A DNA stretch of 64,000 nucleotides from Entoloma clypeatum (Eukaryota > Basidiomycota > Agaricomycetes > Agaricales > Entolomataceae), in the NCBI GenBank assembly GCA_963565915.1, contig OY751488.1, positions 4,898,001 through 4,962,000 on the forward strand, written 5' to 3'. Numbering within the stretch: position 1 is the stretch's first letter; every line of letters starts with the position of its first letter. Positions 1 to 11,809 of the stretch are shown in pieces. The translations under genes were made by a program, and so were the position numbers. The notes beneath the pieces are model-generated. The model ran no database searches. It was given only the letters and a program-made list of their open reading frames with translations, and was not told where the DNA came from.

Positions 1-250
1 CTCAAGCCCAACGGCCCTCTCTCATCTCCAACGGCCCCCACTGGTGCCCAACGCCCTCCATTCATGCCCAATGGCTTCGACCCATGCCCAACACCCACCA
101 CTTGAGCCCAACGGCCCCCACTGGTGTCCAACGCCCTTGACTCATGGCTCACACCCTCCCTTCATGCCCAATGGCCTCGACTCACATGCAACGGCCACCA
201 CTCGAGCCCAATGGCCCCCACTCGTGTGCAATGGCCTGTCCTCACACCCT
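1..250. repeat. Minisatellite A, unit about 15-17 bp (TGCCCAACGGCC type)
   Basis: Degenerate tandem copies of a GC-rich unit, roughly CATGCCCAACGGCCCCC. The same family recurs at 17.7-18.3, 36.4-37.0, 43.4-44.1, 55.7-56.4 and 57.1-57.3 kb. All frames stay open because the unit lacks stop codons, which creates spurious repeat-rich reading frames. Confidence 0.9.
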
Positions 251-470
251 GTAAATACATATGTAGATCCTGTATTAGCATCCAAAAGACTGGTTGAGAC
301 TGGTCTAAACCGGTCTTTTACCGGTCTTCAAAAAAAAATTTTTGTCGAGATGAAGACTGGGGCCGTCCCAATTTAACAAGACCGAGACCGCAGTCTTGGT
401 CTTTTTTGGTTCATTTTTTGGTTCAGTCTGGTCCGGTTCCAGTCCTATTGGACTGAACCTTGAAACACTA
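1..470 (+). mobile_element. Element X-3, right-hand end of a minisatellite-carrying transposon
   Basis: The first 250 bases are minisatellite A. They are followed by about 200 bp rich in GGTCTGNACC and GGTTTAAACC palindromic words, ending in the terminal motif CCTTGAAACACTA at 458-470. X-2 and X-1 have the same order (minisatellite, palindromic module, terminal repeat). The left end lies outside the window, so no target-site duplication can be checked here. No coding sequence is seen. The call rests on the layout shared with X-1 and X-2. Confidence 0.6.
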
Positions 471-1014
471 AACAGGCCATGAAACAAAAGAAGGCACAGG
501 AGGCTCGGGAACATCAAGAAGAAAGAGCTGCTGCTCGCTGCACCCGCCTCCAACCACTACCACCACTCGCTATTCCTGCAACACCAACCCATCCTCCAAA
601 CCAGTCACCCTACCCCCACACCCCCTTCCAACCATCACTGTCTCTGACATTGCTTATTTCAACTCAAGTTTCTGCCATGATGTCAGTCTGCTGTGAACCA
701 CTCATGTACTCTACTTCCATTTCAAACCAACTAACTCAAGGTTATACAATGCCGATTCGCCAGCCGCTGCTGCTGCTGATGTCAATTATGCCACACTACG
801 ACCAGAATATGCCCCCTGTGTACCATTCACCACATCAGTCTCCTCTATTTCTTCATTCCTATGGCCAAACATCTATGCAGATGTTGTTGAGATCCTATCA
901 CTTTCATACATATCCATCCCCTACACACTATTGGGCCCACCCAACTCATCCCTCTCATCCTTTGTATTCTCCGTTTGGGCCTTATCCCAGATAATTTCCT
1001 TGCACAATTATTTA
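471..1014. other. Stretch without a recognisable gene
   Basis: A 171-codon frame (479-994, plus) begins with an Ala/Glu/Lys-rich helix-like stretch and then becomes low-complexity Pro/Ser/Tyr. It has no recognised domain, no convincing splice sites and no repeat partner elsewhere in the window. I treat it as spurious or as an unrecognised relic. Confidence 0.4.
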
Positions 1015-4000
1015 TTATATACTCTCCATATCGTCTGAGTCTAAATTGTCTACCCTTTCCATACTACTCTCTTCTGAATCATCATCCTGTTGTTCTTTGT
1101 CAGGGAAATCTTCAGTCGTGGCCCATTCAAATGATTGTCCATCAACCCAATGTTCAATAACCTTGCCTGTACCTAGCTCTTGGGCTCCTTCCAAGATGAA
1201 GTCCGAAGCACAATTCTCCTTCTCCAGTGGAAATTTTTGTCCAGGTTGATATTGATGAACAGAGGATTCTCGATAGGATGTTTGCAGTTTCTGTATATGG
1301 AGCTCAGCCTGGGGAATAGTATGCTTCTTACCCTGTGCCAGTGTTTTGAATTCAACTTCAATGTGTGCTGCAACAGAATCAATGACTGGTATCGCAGGGT
1401 GAAGCTTGCAGAGATAATCCCAGTCAATGCTTGGCCCTTCCAAGCGGTATGTAACCTTTGCTTCTTTGATGTTGTGTTCTTGAGCTTGGTCGATTGGGAA
1501 ATGACTTGACCATTTGCCTCTAAAGTTAACAAGCCAACAATTGTCTCGCACAAATTCTCTAAACCACCAATTAGTCATTGAGTCGAGTCATTGATTTGTT
1601 CTTGTACTCACTTGATCTCGTCAGTCCATTCTCTATGAAGTCCTTGGAGTAACTCCAACACCTCGAGCATGTAATTTGCACTTCCCGCCCTGATGAACCA
1701 AACAACATCACCATTCTTAATTGCTTGATCCAGAACAATGTAGTGGAGGACATCTCTATTCCACATGACAGTCTGTTCCTTGACTTGATCTCGGATGTCA
1801 GATGCTTGACATGCCATCATATTCAGAGCATAGGTCGATGCATGCTGGACATTGGCAAGGTTGAGGAGTTCAGCAGGAGTCTTGTCACGAAGCTGATGAA
1901 TGTTTTCAATGTCTGCAACCAGACGCCAATGCTTGCGCATGTGGGCCTCTGCCATAAAATAAAACATTTTGTTGAGATTGTGATGAAAGGGACCTTGAAT
2001 TGAGGTTGTGGCAAGTCCTTTCTTGGAGAGCAGATCAATAGCATGACTTAGCCCACAGCTTTGTGATGTCCTGAGATACTGTTTGTGCAATGAGTTTCCA
2101 TAGGCCATCATGAGATGTAGCCATCCAAAGATCAGAATCATCCAATCAAGATGGTCAAAAGAACTGAGATCCTCGGCATGAAATTTCAAAATTTTGCAGA
2201 GACAATCAATTGTCAACTGATCACCAATCCACATGATTATTTTTTCAAGCCCAAGTACCTTTTGCTTGTCAAGAGAGGAAAGTCCGAGTTGACGAAGCCA
2301 CTCATCAATTAGATGGGCATTATCCTTGTAACTTGCTTCAGGAATACCAACAGATCCAAGAAGATATTGGAGGGTGATGTGACCGGGCCCGACAGAAAGC
2401 TGGCAAATAGGGGAAGGGGGTTGAAGGAGAATACTATCCTTGAATTTGTATGTCACGAAATCAAATTCGGGATGTCGAAGAAGAAATCCAAGAATTTGGT
2501 GAATAATATGAGGACAAATATGAGGAGCAGAATCCTCTGTGAGCTGATAGATGTCAGCTGCTGTTATTGGCTTCTTCATTCCTTTGGCACACTTTGCCTG
2601 AAAGTCTGGGTTTGCGGTCGATAACAAAGGCTTAGCATCCCGCTTGATGTAGACCGTGGCAGCTGTCCCATTTCCAAACTGTGTTTGATTGTCGACATGT
2701 TGGGAAAAAACACGAAACAGTGTTTGGCAGTTGTCTTAGGTGAGAAGCCAGACATAAAGTTCTGTTACGGCGATAGCCTACAATCGGTACAAGGTCCTAG
2801 TCACGTGGGTTTGTACTGTTTCCATACAAGTCCCTCAGTAGGACGACTTGTTCAAGATCAGCGAGTTCCTCAGAAGGACGACTTGGTTCAAGATCTGGCA
2901 GAGCTAAGTCCTCACAAGGCACTTAGTTAGAGAGTGTTCAAGGAATAGACAAGTAAGCGTTGTTTGCCTAGGTCAAGCTAAGGACCTCTACTCTAAGGTT
3001 ACAGGTCTTATATACGTTATCCTATGGCTATAAATAAGTATGCACTGCGTAGGAGCTAAATAGGCCATTGGTTAGATAGATGTTTCAAGGAGGCTGTGAC
3101 ATAGGAGTCAGAGATAAGGCCTCAAGGCTGTGAGTCAGAGATAACAAGTGAAAATGTATACAAAAGGGGAATTGTCCGAGTCGATGTGAGTCATAACGCT
3201 GATAGAGGGGACACGTGTCCCAGGGTTGTTGGAGTTGGGTGAAACGGGGTCTGATAAGGCTCGAGGGTCGAGGGGTTGTGTGAAGCCGCATAGAAAGAGG
3301 GTGAAAAAGTTCCATATGTGTTGCACCTCATCCATAGCACGTTTGGACATTTGAGATACAGCTATGCATGTCCACTTGTGACTCATGGTCAATGAAAGTA
3401 CGTGAAGAGTGTCAAAGCCTTTTGCTGTGATCCCTTGAAATTTGAAGTAGACTGTGAAGAGCTTCTGGAATTGATTGTGATGTTGGCTTCATGCATATGA
3501 CAACATGGAGAAAATAATTAGCATGACCTATATATTAGAGATATTAGCATAATATTGCCATTATTTTTTGGACTACCTTGTCAACATTCTTGTGCTTATT
3601 TGTGATGCTCTGCATGCAAGGTTCTCGAGAACATGCCAGGCATTCGGTGCATGAGACCTTAGAGTTTCTGTGGCCTCAGTAAGGACAATGCTTGTCAGCT
3701 CTGTCTCTGAGATGTCATTCCCCACAGGAGATTCAAAGAAATTGGCAGCGCTTTCAAGCTCATGCCCCAAGGCTGTCTCAGAAACAAACTGGTCCAGAAC
3801 TAGTTTTGCTCCCATTGGCCGGCTTCCACCATGAAACGGCAGTTTCCACCAGCGCCACAATATGTCGGGGAGTTTTGTGGACTTCATAAGCTCTGTTTGT
3901 GCATGATGGATCTTTGGATGTCTAGTGCATGTATCATCTCCCCAACTCAACACATTGAGAAACGAAGGAAGGTCCAGATCTAGGGACTCCATCACCTGTA

Positions 4001-4214
4001 ACACCTTAAGGACTTTCTCCGAAGCTGTGCCTCGTTCATCCACTGCTGGAGACTCGGTCCCAGTCGGAAGTTCTTCCTCGTCATTGTCATCGTCAGAATT
4101 GAGTGGCATGCTAGTATCAGCATCTTCATTGTCTGAGTCCGAGCTCTCATCTTTGAGAAGTTCTTGCATGCCCAAATCTGGAACATTGAACAGATCCTCG
4201 TTGTCACCCAGCAT
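1015..4214 (-). pseudogene. Broken DUF6589-family gene
   Basis: The deduced pieces match the general plan of the large DUF6589 proteins that are common in Agaricomycetes and whose function is unknown. An acidic Asp/Glu/Ser-rich N-terminus (4214-3577) is followed by a 49-bp intron (3528-3576). A helical segment continues to 3313, with TMSHKWTC near 3390. After an insertion come the conserved blocks GNGTAATVYIK, GDQLT, FGWLHLMMAYGNSLHKQYL, MWNRDVLHYI and EVLELLQGLHREW down to 1612. After an intron at 1559-1611 the C-terminal block (FVRDNCWLVN, EGPSIDWDYL) ends at 1015. Breaks: an in-frame TGA shortly after the first intron (about 3490), a 545-bp insertion at 2763-3307 and a frameshift just downstream of it. 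The remaining frames are long, so inactivation appears fairly recent. Confidence 0.75.
2763..3307. mobile_element. Solo-LTR-like insertion in the DUF6589 gene
   Basis: A 545-bp segment begins TGTTACGG, the same first eight bases as the gypsy LTRs. It is flanked by the direct repeat AGTTC at 2758-2762 and 3308-3312. It carries a TATA-like CTATAAATAA and no coding sequence. The far end is GTGAAAA rather than the expected CA, so one border is mutated or mis-set. Removing the segment brings the two halves of the host gene together apart from a small frameshift. Confidence 0.55.
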
Positions 4215-4600
4215 GATGCTTCGCAGGGAAACTTTGAGATGAGTCTGACAGTATTGATAAGATTACAGCAGCTGAGTCACAGATATCACAAGATAAAAAT
4301 AACATAGCGATGTCACACAGTACCCTGGAAATCAAGACGAATTGCACCAGACGTTGTAGAGCACACCACGCCCATCAAATTCACCATCAAGACACGTGGC
4401 GGGGTGATGCGAACAACGGATGGGGACGAGACTACCGGACACCACCCGCTTCCTCTTCTGGGGGGCGTGGTAAAAAGTCAAAGATCTGAATCGGCTTCGC
4501 GTCTCTTACAATTCTTTTCAGCCAAGCGCCCCACCATGTCTTCGCACAGCCGAACCCTTGCAATTCCGCAGTCTCGAAATACAACCCGGCTCCATCACAG
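4215..4600. other. Intergenic
   Basis: Upstream of the DUF6589 relic and before recognisable E1-alpha homology. I see no conserved domain or repeat here. Any mitochondrial presequence of the E1-alpha relic would lie near 4530-4620 but cannot be recognised with confidence. Confidence 0.5.
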
Positions 4601-5840
4601 TGACCTCCGCACCACACCTTTCACCACGAGCACTCTTTCCACAACTTCAAGAAAAAACCTGATATCCCAGACCTCAAGGCCCAGGTGACGAGAGACGAGC
4701 TCCTGACGATGTACCAGGGAAATGTGGACCATCCGCCGGGTGGGGATGGCTGCGGACGCGCTATGTATGCGGGGCGAAACTCGTTCGCGTGTTTTTGCCA
4801 CTCGGCGATAGGGCAGGTGTGTCGTGTCGAACTTCCATGGCAACGTGACGAAACGATTCCCACCTATAGGAACCCGTCGCAGTAGGCCTCGAACACGGTA
4901 TCTCCTCCAAAGACCGGTCTGCCTACCGGTCTCACCCCTTCTTCGTCCTCCGCGGTGGCACCGTCTCCCGCATTCTGGGCGAGCTCCTCGCATCTCGCAT
5001 ATGGCGGAACGGTGCACATGTTCACCTATTTTTAGCGGATACGGCATCGTTGGGGCGCACGTTCCGCTCATGGCATTTGCATGGGCGAGAAGCAGGCGAC
5101 GTTCAGTGAGTGATCAAGGGCAGGAGGGCGAGGAGTTCAATTTGGTCGGTTTGTTCCGACGTGTTTCTCCTCAGGGACGTGGCTTCTTATGCGTTGGTTT
5201 GCAGGCGAAACACTGGGATCTTCCTGTCGTCTTCGTATGTGAGAACACTAGATACGGGATGGCCACCTCCTCAAAACCCAGTTCGGCCAACCCTGCATTT
5301 TATACTCGGGGTGATGCCATTCCAGGTATCCAGGCGAGATCTCCTTTCCAGATCTGTCGTTTGTGATCTGAAGATGAGCAGCTGGTGAACTGCATAGGCA
5401 TCATATCCGTCATCCAGTTCAACATGCACGCAAGTGGGTGGCGGACGAGGGGAACGGACCCATCGTTATTTCGGTCATGCGAATACATCCCAGCGGCCTT
5501 TACGGGCTGGAGCCTTGCCCTTCGTTGCTTTGTCTCAGTGGGTCAGACCCGGGGACAACCCGTGAAGAAGTACGTAACCTACAGCGTAAACAGGAACCCA
5601 TCCGTGGACCCCAGCATTATATCGAGGAGCGAGGTCTAAGGTACGTTGGTCGGAAACTAGACTGAATAGAAACTGAAAAGGTTGCCATCTCGTCCAGGCC
5701 ATTGAGAAAGAAGCCAAGGCTACCGTCGATGCCGCGGTCCAGGAGGCAAACACTTTTCGAACCACCAGATGATGATTTATGGACATATATTTATGATACA
5801 CGGGCTGGAACTCGCGTTAGACGTGGGAGGGAAAGAGGGG
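4600..5840 (+). pseudogene. Pyruvate dehydrogenase E1-alpha relic (PDA1-like)
   Basis: The intact enzyme is the thiamine-diphosphate E1-alpha subunit of the mitochondrial pyruvate dehydrogenase complex. Its blocks are visible but scattered over frames: VTRDELLTMYQ near 4690, MAADAL near 4750, the CHxAIGQ block near 4800, GLEHGISSKDR and HPFFVLRGGTVSRILGELL near 4870-4990, GIVGAHVPL near 5045, LPVVFVCENTRYGM near 5225, SDPGTTREEV near 5545, and DLWTYIY near 5775. Several frameshifts, stops and missing segments interrupt them, including most of the region around the ThDP-binding GDG motif. This cannot encode a working subunit. A functional copy must be elsewhere if the organism respires pyruvate normally. 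Direction matches the adjacent GH5 gene. Confidence 0.8.
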
Positions 5841-6220
5841 AAGCAAGTGCTTTGGCTCTCTGACCCTGGAGAAATTGAAACTCATGAGTCTTATAGGTTC
5901 ATCACCATCAAGCCATGGAGTGGAATATATAACGGCACAATATATCTTCTGATTTGTTTCTTTGTCCTTCGCGAAGACGTTTCTTCAAACTCCAGTGCTT
6001 ACCCGTTTTAAAGTTGCTGCTGAGGCTTTTGATATCAGATGATGGCAACCGTTCGCACGTCGGCCATTCAATGGAAAGACAGAATGGAAGTGCCCGCATA
6101 GTGATTCGGACTTCTCGCTCATGATCAGGGTAGGACCGAGGAATCAGGATAGGCAAGAAACCTGGTGACGCGTTCGTTTAAAAGGCGAGTCAAAGAGCCG
6201 TATTCTCTAACAAACAAGAC

Positions 6221-8189
6221 ATGTTCTTCAGAGGAGCTGCAAGCGCGTTGTCCCTCTTGGCCTCCGTCAGTGGGGTCTGGTCCACAATACTCTATGCTGG
6301 CGTGAACGAGGCAAGCATGCCTTGTTTTCCATCATCGAAAACAACTGACTGGGTAGGCGTATTCCTCAGTCTGGAGGAGAATTCGGCGCGTATGGTGCAA
6401 AGGGTCACGGCCTCCCCGGGAAGTTTGGTGTGGATTACGCCTTCATCAACGAGGTGCTTTGATCCTATTCGAGTGTTTCTCCGTTAACGGTTGGACAATA
6501 AAGACGACGGTGGATATCTTTGTTGACAAAGAGAAGATCAATCTATTCCGCGTGTCGTTCCTCATGGAGCGCATGTGTCCTCCTGCGTATGGACTAGGAT
6601 CGCGTTTCGATGAAACGGTGCGTGTCTATCCATTGTGATTCGTCTGAGTTATCTTGACAAGGTTACATTTTGTTCATCGTAGTACTTCAGCGAATTTGCT
6701 GATGCAATCAACTACATAACAAAAGTCAAGGGCGTATATGCATTGCTCGATGCGCACAATTATATGCGGTACAAGTGCGTTCCATACTCACTCCCTCGTT
6801 CATCCTTTGGCGATCTGTTGACGTGCGATCTACTCTCCTTTTACAGCGACCCGTCCGCGCAACCATCTTCTGGAAGTGTAAGTTTGGTGTCTCCGTGGAC
6901 CCGTTGCCGAGAACTTAAATGTACATGTTCTTACTAGATAATCGGGAATACCGCGGATCCAAACGCCGCTACGACCAAACAATTTGGTCAATTCTGGGGA
7001 GCACTGGCTCATCGCTTCGCTGATAACCCAAAGGTTATCTTCGGGCTCAACAACGAGCCACATGACATGGTCAGTCCATCGCACTTCCTTAGTGGTTGAA
7101 CTTTTCTTTTTTTAAAAAAACGCTCCAGCCAACCGAACTTATCCTTCTGAACGACCAAACCGCGATCAAAGCCATTCGTGCCGCTGGAGCTAAGCAGCTC
7201 ATTCTTGCGCCCGGAAACGCGTACACAGGAGGACATTCGTGGACGCAGGCTGATGGGAGCGGGCACACGGCTTCTAGCCAGGTTATGTATAAGCTCAAGG
7301 ATCCGTTGAAAAACTTGGCGATTGATGTGCATGAGGTGCGTTCTGATCTCGAAGTCTACCTTCATGTGAACTCATTCATGACCTCAGTACCTCGGTGCGT
7401 TTTCGTTCATGGCACCGTTTGGTGACAGCGTATCTGAACGTAGATGACTCCCAGATGTCGACTTTTCTGGCAGCCACGACACTTGTGCTCAACATGGTTC
7501 GCTCACGCTTTTCATGGGCAAATTTCGTCTTTGTTGATAGACTAAACAGGCCCTACCAACCTCGCGGCTTTCACGGCATGGTTGAAGCAGCATAATTTGA
7601 AGTACGTCCCATACTCTTCAATTCGGCAGGACTCCAAAACTGATGGTACATCCCTGCGAAACAGAGCCTTCCTAAGTGAATTCGGTGGGGCCGCAAACAA
7701 CGACTGCTACCAGGTCTGCATTATTCCCGTGTATATCAACGATGCGATCTTCTCATGAAAGCTGTTTCCTTAGTCCATACACGAGCTGTTGGCTTATGTA
7801 TCCGAAAACGATGAGTATATTGGATGGGCCGCCTGGGCTGCTGGTCCCCGTACGATGACCATTTTTTTTGAATCCCCCATGGCTTGTGATGCTAATGTAA
7901 GGCTCATAGTCTGGGAGAAAAACAGTGCCTGCTGCGGCGGAAATACGGGAAGTCTTGAACCAGGAAACATGGCTTCGAGCGGTAAACCAAAGTAAGCAAA
8001 TGGAGAGCATGTCGCGATCGTTTAGGCTCACGTCGATCCTAGCGCTTTCTCTACTGTTTGGCCGAATGCTATCCGTCCGAATATCCCGACAGGTCAGTTG
8101 CTTGTTTCTTCCCTTTTGGCAAAGGCTGATACATGCGCTGATGAATCGGATCAGCCTTGAAGCGGAGTGGTATTTCGACCCTAAAATAG
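6221..8189 (+). CDS. GH5 (subfamily 5-like) endoglucanase, secreted; 15 exons, about 380 aa
   Basis: A secreted endo-beta-1,4-glucanase that cleaves cellulose outside the cell. The start at 6221 gives a signal peptide (MFFRGAASALSLLASVSG). Family blocks are LYAGVNESGGEFG, NLFRVSFLMERM, LDAHNYMR, the acid/base block GLNNEPHDM (exon 6), LAPGNAYTGGHSW, DFSGSHDTC, the nucleophile block FLSEFGG (exon 11), YIGWAAWAAGP and ending LKRSGISTLK. Exons: 6221-6310, 6370-6453, 6504-6617, 6683-6774, 6847-6877, 6938-7069, 7129-7335, 7388-7394, 7455-7496, 7550-7601, 7665-7713, 7774-7849, 7910-7991, 8043-8092 and 8155-8189. They sum to 1143 nt, in frame throughout. Intron 1 is GC-AG. Exon 8 is only 7 nt. Both catalytic glutamates are present and I see no CBM1 module. 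The last two exons are the least certain. Confidence 0.88.
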
Positions 8190-8383
8190 AGGCTGGTTGT
8201 GCCAAATATTGCGTGGACAACAGACAATGTCTGGATTATATTTTTGTCTTGTTCTTTTTTACGTTGGAGAAAAAATATACTTAGACCTGCCACACTGAAT
8301 CTAATCAGATCAACAGAGGGAACAATCTAATCTCCGCTTTACACGCCTTCACAACCGTCATCATCTACTTGCTTTAGATTCCA

Positions 8384-10484
8384 ATGGCCATCTTGTCTGT
8401 GTATGACAAGGCAGGCCTGATCGAATTCGCGCAAGGCCTTCATGGTGCTGGGGTTCGTCTTTTGGGATCGGGTGGCACGGCAAAGAAAATTCGAGAGGCG
8501 GGAATCCCAATAGAGTGCGCACACAGGGAACATGGAATTCTAAATCTTTTAATGGTTCGCCAGGGATGTGTCTGATATCACCAAAGCGCCGGAGATGTTG
8601 GGAGGTCGAGTGAAAACGTTACATCCCGCTGTTCATGGAGGTGCGTACTCTTTACAACGGCACTGAAAACGATCTGGATCGAGCATGTCCCAGGCATCCT
8701 GGCTCGTTCTATAGCTTCCGATGAGGAAGATCTCAAATCCCAGGGTATATCCCCAATCTCGATCGTCGTTTGCAACCTCTATCCATTTGAAGCGACCATC
8801 TCTCAGCCCAACTGCGCTTTGGCCAACGCGGTCGAGGAAATCGATATCGGCGGCGTCACGCTTCTGCGGGCAGCCGCGAAGAATCACGAGCGTGTTTCCA
8901 TCCTGTCCGATCCGGCCGATTACGCCGAATTCTTGGAGGCGTTGAGCAAAGGGAGTGGCGACGTTGGTCAAAACTTGCGAAGCAAGTTGGCGTTGAAGGC
9001 GTTTGAGATGACGGCAACGTATGACGCGGCGATAAGTGGATACTTTCGTGAGCAGTACGCTTCGGCCGAGCTCCCAGCCGAAAAACTTGCTGCACCTGTT
9101 CAGAGGATCGCCCTTCGGTATGGTGCAAATCCACATCAAAAACCAGCTCAAGCGTATGTTACCCAAGGCGAGCTACCATTCAAAGGTGCATACCTGATCA
9201 TGGTAAACCAGCATTTCCCTCTAATCACGGACAGCAGTGCTTTCGGGTTCTCCTGGATACATCAACCTCCTCGACGCATTGAACTCGTACGCTTTGGTCA
9301 AAGAACTTCAAGAAGCGCTGAAACTTCCTGCTGCTGCATCCTTCAAGCATGTATCTCCTGCTGGCGCCGCTGTTGGCCTCGAGCTTGATGAAACAGAGAA
9401 AAAGGTCTACGGCGTCGATGATTTGAAAGAGCCTCTCACTCCTTTGGCTTCGGCTTATGCGAGAGCTCGTGGTATGTCCCGGTTTAAGGGTGTCTCCACC
9501 TTCTCACTGGCTCCTCTAGGCGCGGACCGAATGTCTTCATTCGGTGACTTCATAGCGCTATCGGCGCCCTGTGACCTTGCCACTGCTCGTATCATCTCCC
9601 GCGAGGTTTCCGATGGTATCATTGCCCCCGGATATTCTCCCGAAGCTCTCGAAGTCCTTGCGAAAAAGAAGGCCGGTAAATACTGCGTTCTCCAGGTTAT
9701 TAATTCCTCTGAGCAGCATTAAATGAGACGTATTGACTAATATATCTCAGATTGACCCCGCCTACAATCCTCCTTCCATCGAAACCAAGCAGGTCTATGG
9801 CATTCATCTCCAACAAAAAAGAAACGAGTGGAAGATAGACGGCTCTCTTTTCCAAAACGTCGTCACCAAAAACAAAGAGGTCTGTCATCCTTATCTGATC
9901 GTGGGCTTTGGAATCAAATGAGATCCTCGTAGCTTCCACCCTCGGCCGTGACCGACCTCATCGTCGCAACTCTCGCCCTCAAATACACCCAATCCAACAG
10001 CGTCGCATACGCCTTCCACGGATCCATCATCGGTATCGGCGCCGGGCAGCAATCGCGCATCCATTGCACCCGTCTCGCCGGCGGAAAAGCCGATCTCTGG
10101 TGGCTCCGCCACCACCCACGCGTCCTTGCCCTCCCCTTCAAAAAGGGCGTCAAGCGCGCGGAAAAGGCCAACGCGATTGACCTCTACGTCAGCGGGGAGG
10201 AACTCGAAGGGGGTGAGAAGGCGCAGTGGGAAAGCATGTTCGAGGGTACGGTGGAGCCGTTGAGTGTGCAGGAGAAGAAGGAGTGGGCGGCGAAGCTGGA
10301 GGGCGTGGCGTGCTCGAGCGACGCGTTCTTCCCGTTCCCGGATAATGTGCACCGGGCGAGGAAGAGCGGGGTAAAGTATCTGGCGGCGCCGAGCGGGAGT
10401 GTGATGGACGAGGAGTGTATAAAGGCCGCGGATGAGCATGGTATTGTGTTTGCGCATACCTCGTTGAGGTTGTTCCACCATTAA
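8384..10484 (+). CDS. ADE17: Bifunctional AICAR transformylase / IMP cyclohydrolase, 6 exons, 612 aa
   Basis: Carries out the last two steps of de novo purine synthesis: formylation of AICAR with 10-formyl-tetrahydrofolate, then ring closure to IMP, in the cytosol. The N-terminal cyclohydrolase (MGS-like) domain shows [29 protein letters not shown] and [19 protein letters not shown]. The C-terminal transformylase shows [29 protein letters not shown], the catalytic Lys-His in [13 protein letters not shown], and [10 protein letters not shown] near the end. Exons 8384-8514, 8564-8640, 8694-9185, 9238-9695, 9751-9879 and 9933-10484 total 1839 nt with consistent phases, and all five introns are GT-AG of 49-55 bp. 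The ATG at 8384 begins exactly at the conserved MAILSVYDK. Length is normal for the family. The gene looks intact. It equals yeast ADE16/ADE17, and the symbol is chosen by homology. Confidence 0.95.
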
Positions 10485-10570
10485 GAGAGGGGGGGGAGGA
10501 AAATGTTGGGGTGTACTGACTGCATTTTGTATATGTTATTTGTAAATGTAGGGAGGGTCATCATCCGATA

Positions 10571-11809
10571 CTAGGCCCTTTCACCGATTTTCAGTCGTTC
10601 CCGCTCTGCAGATAAATCTGCTCCCCAAGACTGTACTTCTGGATGCCGAAGTCGGGGCAAGCTGCTGTCGAAGAAAGGTTGAAGTGTCTTTGTGCCATGG
10701 TCACGCTCGTATTCCAAAGCTGATACAGCATCTTAGAAAATGAGCGATCGAGATCTGAGGATATGCTGACCTTGAGACGCCATCTCGAATAGATCAAGGT
10801 CTAGGATCTCCAGTTGAATGACTGTCCCTATGTAATAACTTTCTTTGAACAGACCTTTGACAAATCTCGCTTCAGCCGTCTGACCTTCTTCATATTCCTA
10901 GACAGAGTGTGTGTCGAAGTGTCAATGATGCTGCCCACTTCTGAACTTCAAGAATCACCTACATTCCAAAGTGCCTCTATCCTGAGCGCAGCAGGGCTTC
11001 CATGCAACATGTCGTGCACAAAATTATGCATCGCTGCCTGGGTATATGTACGTAACATCTTCAGTTATCTGTGTCCCCAAGCGGATACTGAGGAAAAGAT
11101 CCACCGCTTCTCGACGTGTTTTCTCTGCTTTGGAGATATTCTCGCTTGGTGTTATGTCCCCCACTATACCGAGGGCGTGAAGAGATGGCTTTATCTGTTT
11201 GAAGGGGACCCGCTTTACCGTGTGCTTCAGCCAGATCATGCACCAAGCACATCATAACGCATCTGGAAAAAACCCATTCAAAGGTTAGCTGATAGTGGTG
11301 GAGGAGATACCGCGTTGCGGGGGGAAAAAAAAGCACTTTGATATGTCAAGGATGACATCGGATGAACACATCGCAAGGAGTGCCATTCGGTACATGTGGT
11401 CTGAGATGCTGGCAGAGTCCAAACATGAGTCGTGTTTTTGACACATTACAGTAAAACGTGTGGTTCACCTTTCAGGCGCTGGGACCTCGACGCAAGGATG
11501 AGAACTAACTCCGGATCCTGGGGTTTCAAACGCGGCCTACTTTGTGGTTCACCCAACCTGTTCTTTTCTGCCTCTTGGGGAAATATCAGTTTTTGGATCA
11601 TCAAGCCATAGATGGGTTTATATGGAGGAATGTTAGGAGCTGTCATGTCTGCCAGTCTGAAAATCTCGGGAATTTGATCTGACCTTGAGCTTCTCGAGAA
11701 TATGTATGAAGGCCAAGCGGTCGACGGAGGCATCGCCTGTTGGTTTGTAGAGAGGTGCAAAAGGCCTGGTTCCATTTGTTTCACGGTCGGCGTCAGTCTC
11801 GGTGCCCAT
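10571..11809 (-). CDS. HD-domain 5'-deoxynucleotidase, HDDC2/YGK1-like; 10 exons, 215 aa
   Basis: Proteins of this family dephosphorylate deoxyribonucleoside 5'-monophosphates using a divalent metal held by an HD domain. Visible blocks are FIHILEKLK, KRTGWV, SISDHMYRMALLAM (first metal His), MCLVHDLAEAHVGDITP (HD pair), KAEKTRREA, HNFVHDMLHG and KDLDLFEMASQ (distal Asp). Exons on the minus strand are 11809-11684, 11573-11541, 11485-11469, 11408-11337, 11262-11219, 11163-11105, 11037-10963, 10897-10855, 10800-10771 and 10719-10571, totalling 648 nt in frame. Exon 3 is only 17 nt. An upstream in-frame ATG at 11839 would add 10 residues. It is convergent with the purine gene: 86 bp separate the two stop codons. 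The link is suggestive (both nucleotide metabolism) but may be chance. Confidence 0.88.

Noticed and set aside
8384..11809. A purine/nucleotide gene cluster made of the purine gene and HDDC2
   Set aside because: They are convergent neighbours with different roles. Nothing in the sequence shows joint regulation, so adjacency may be chance.
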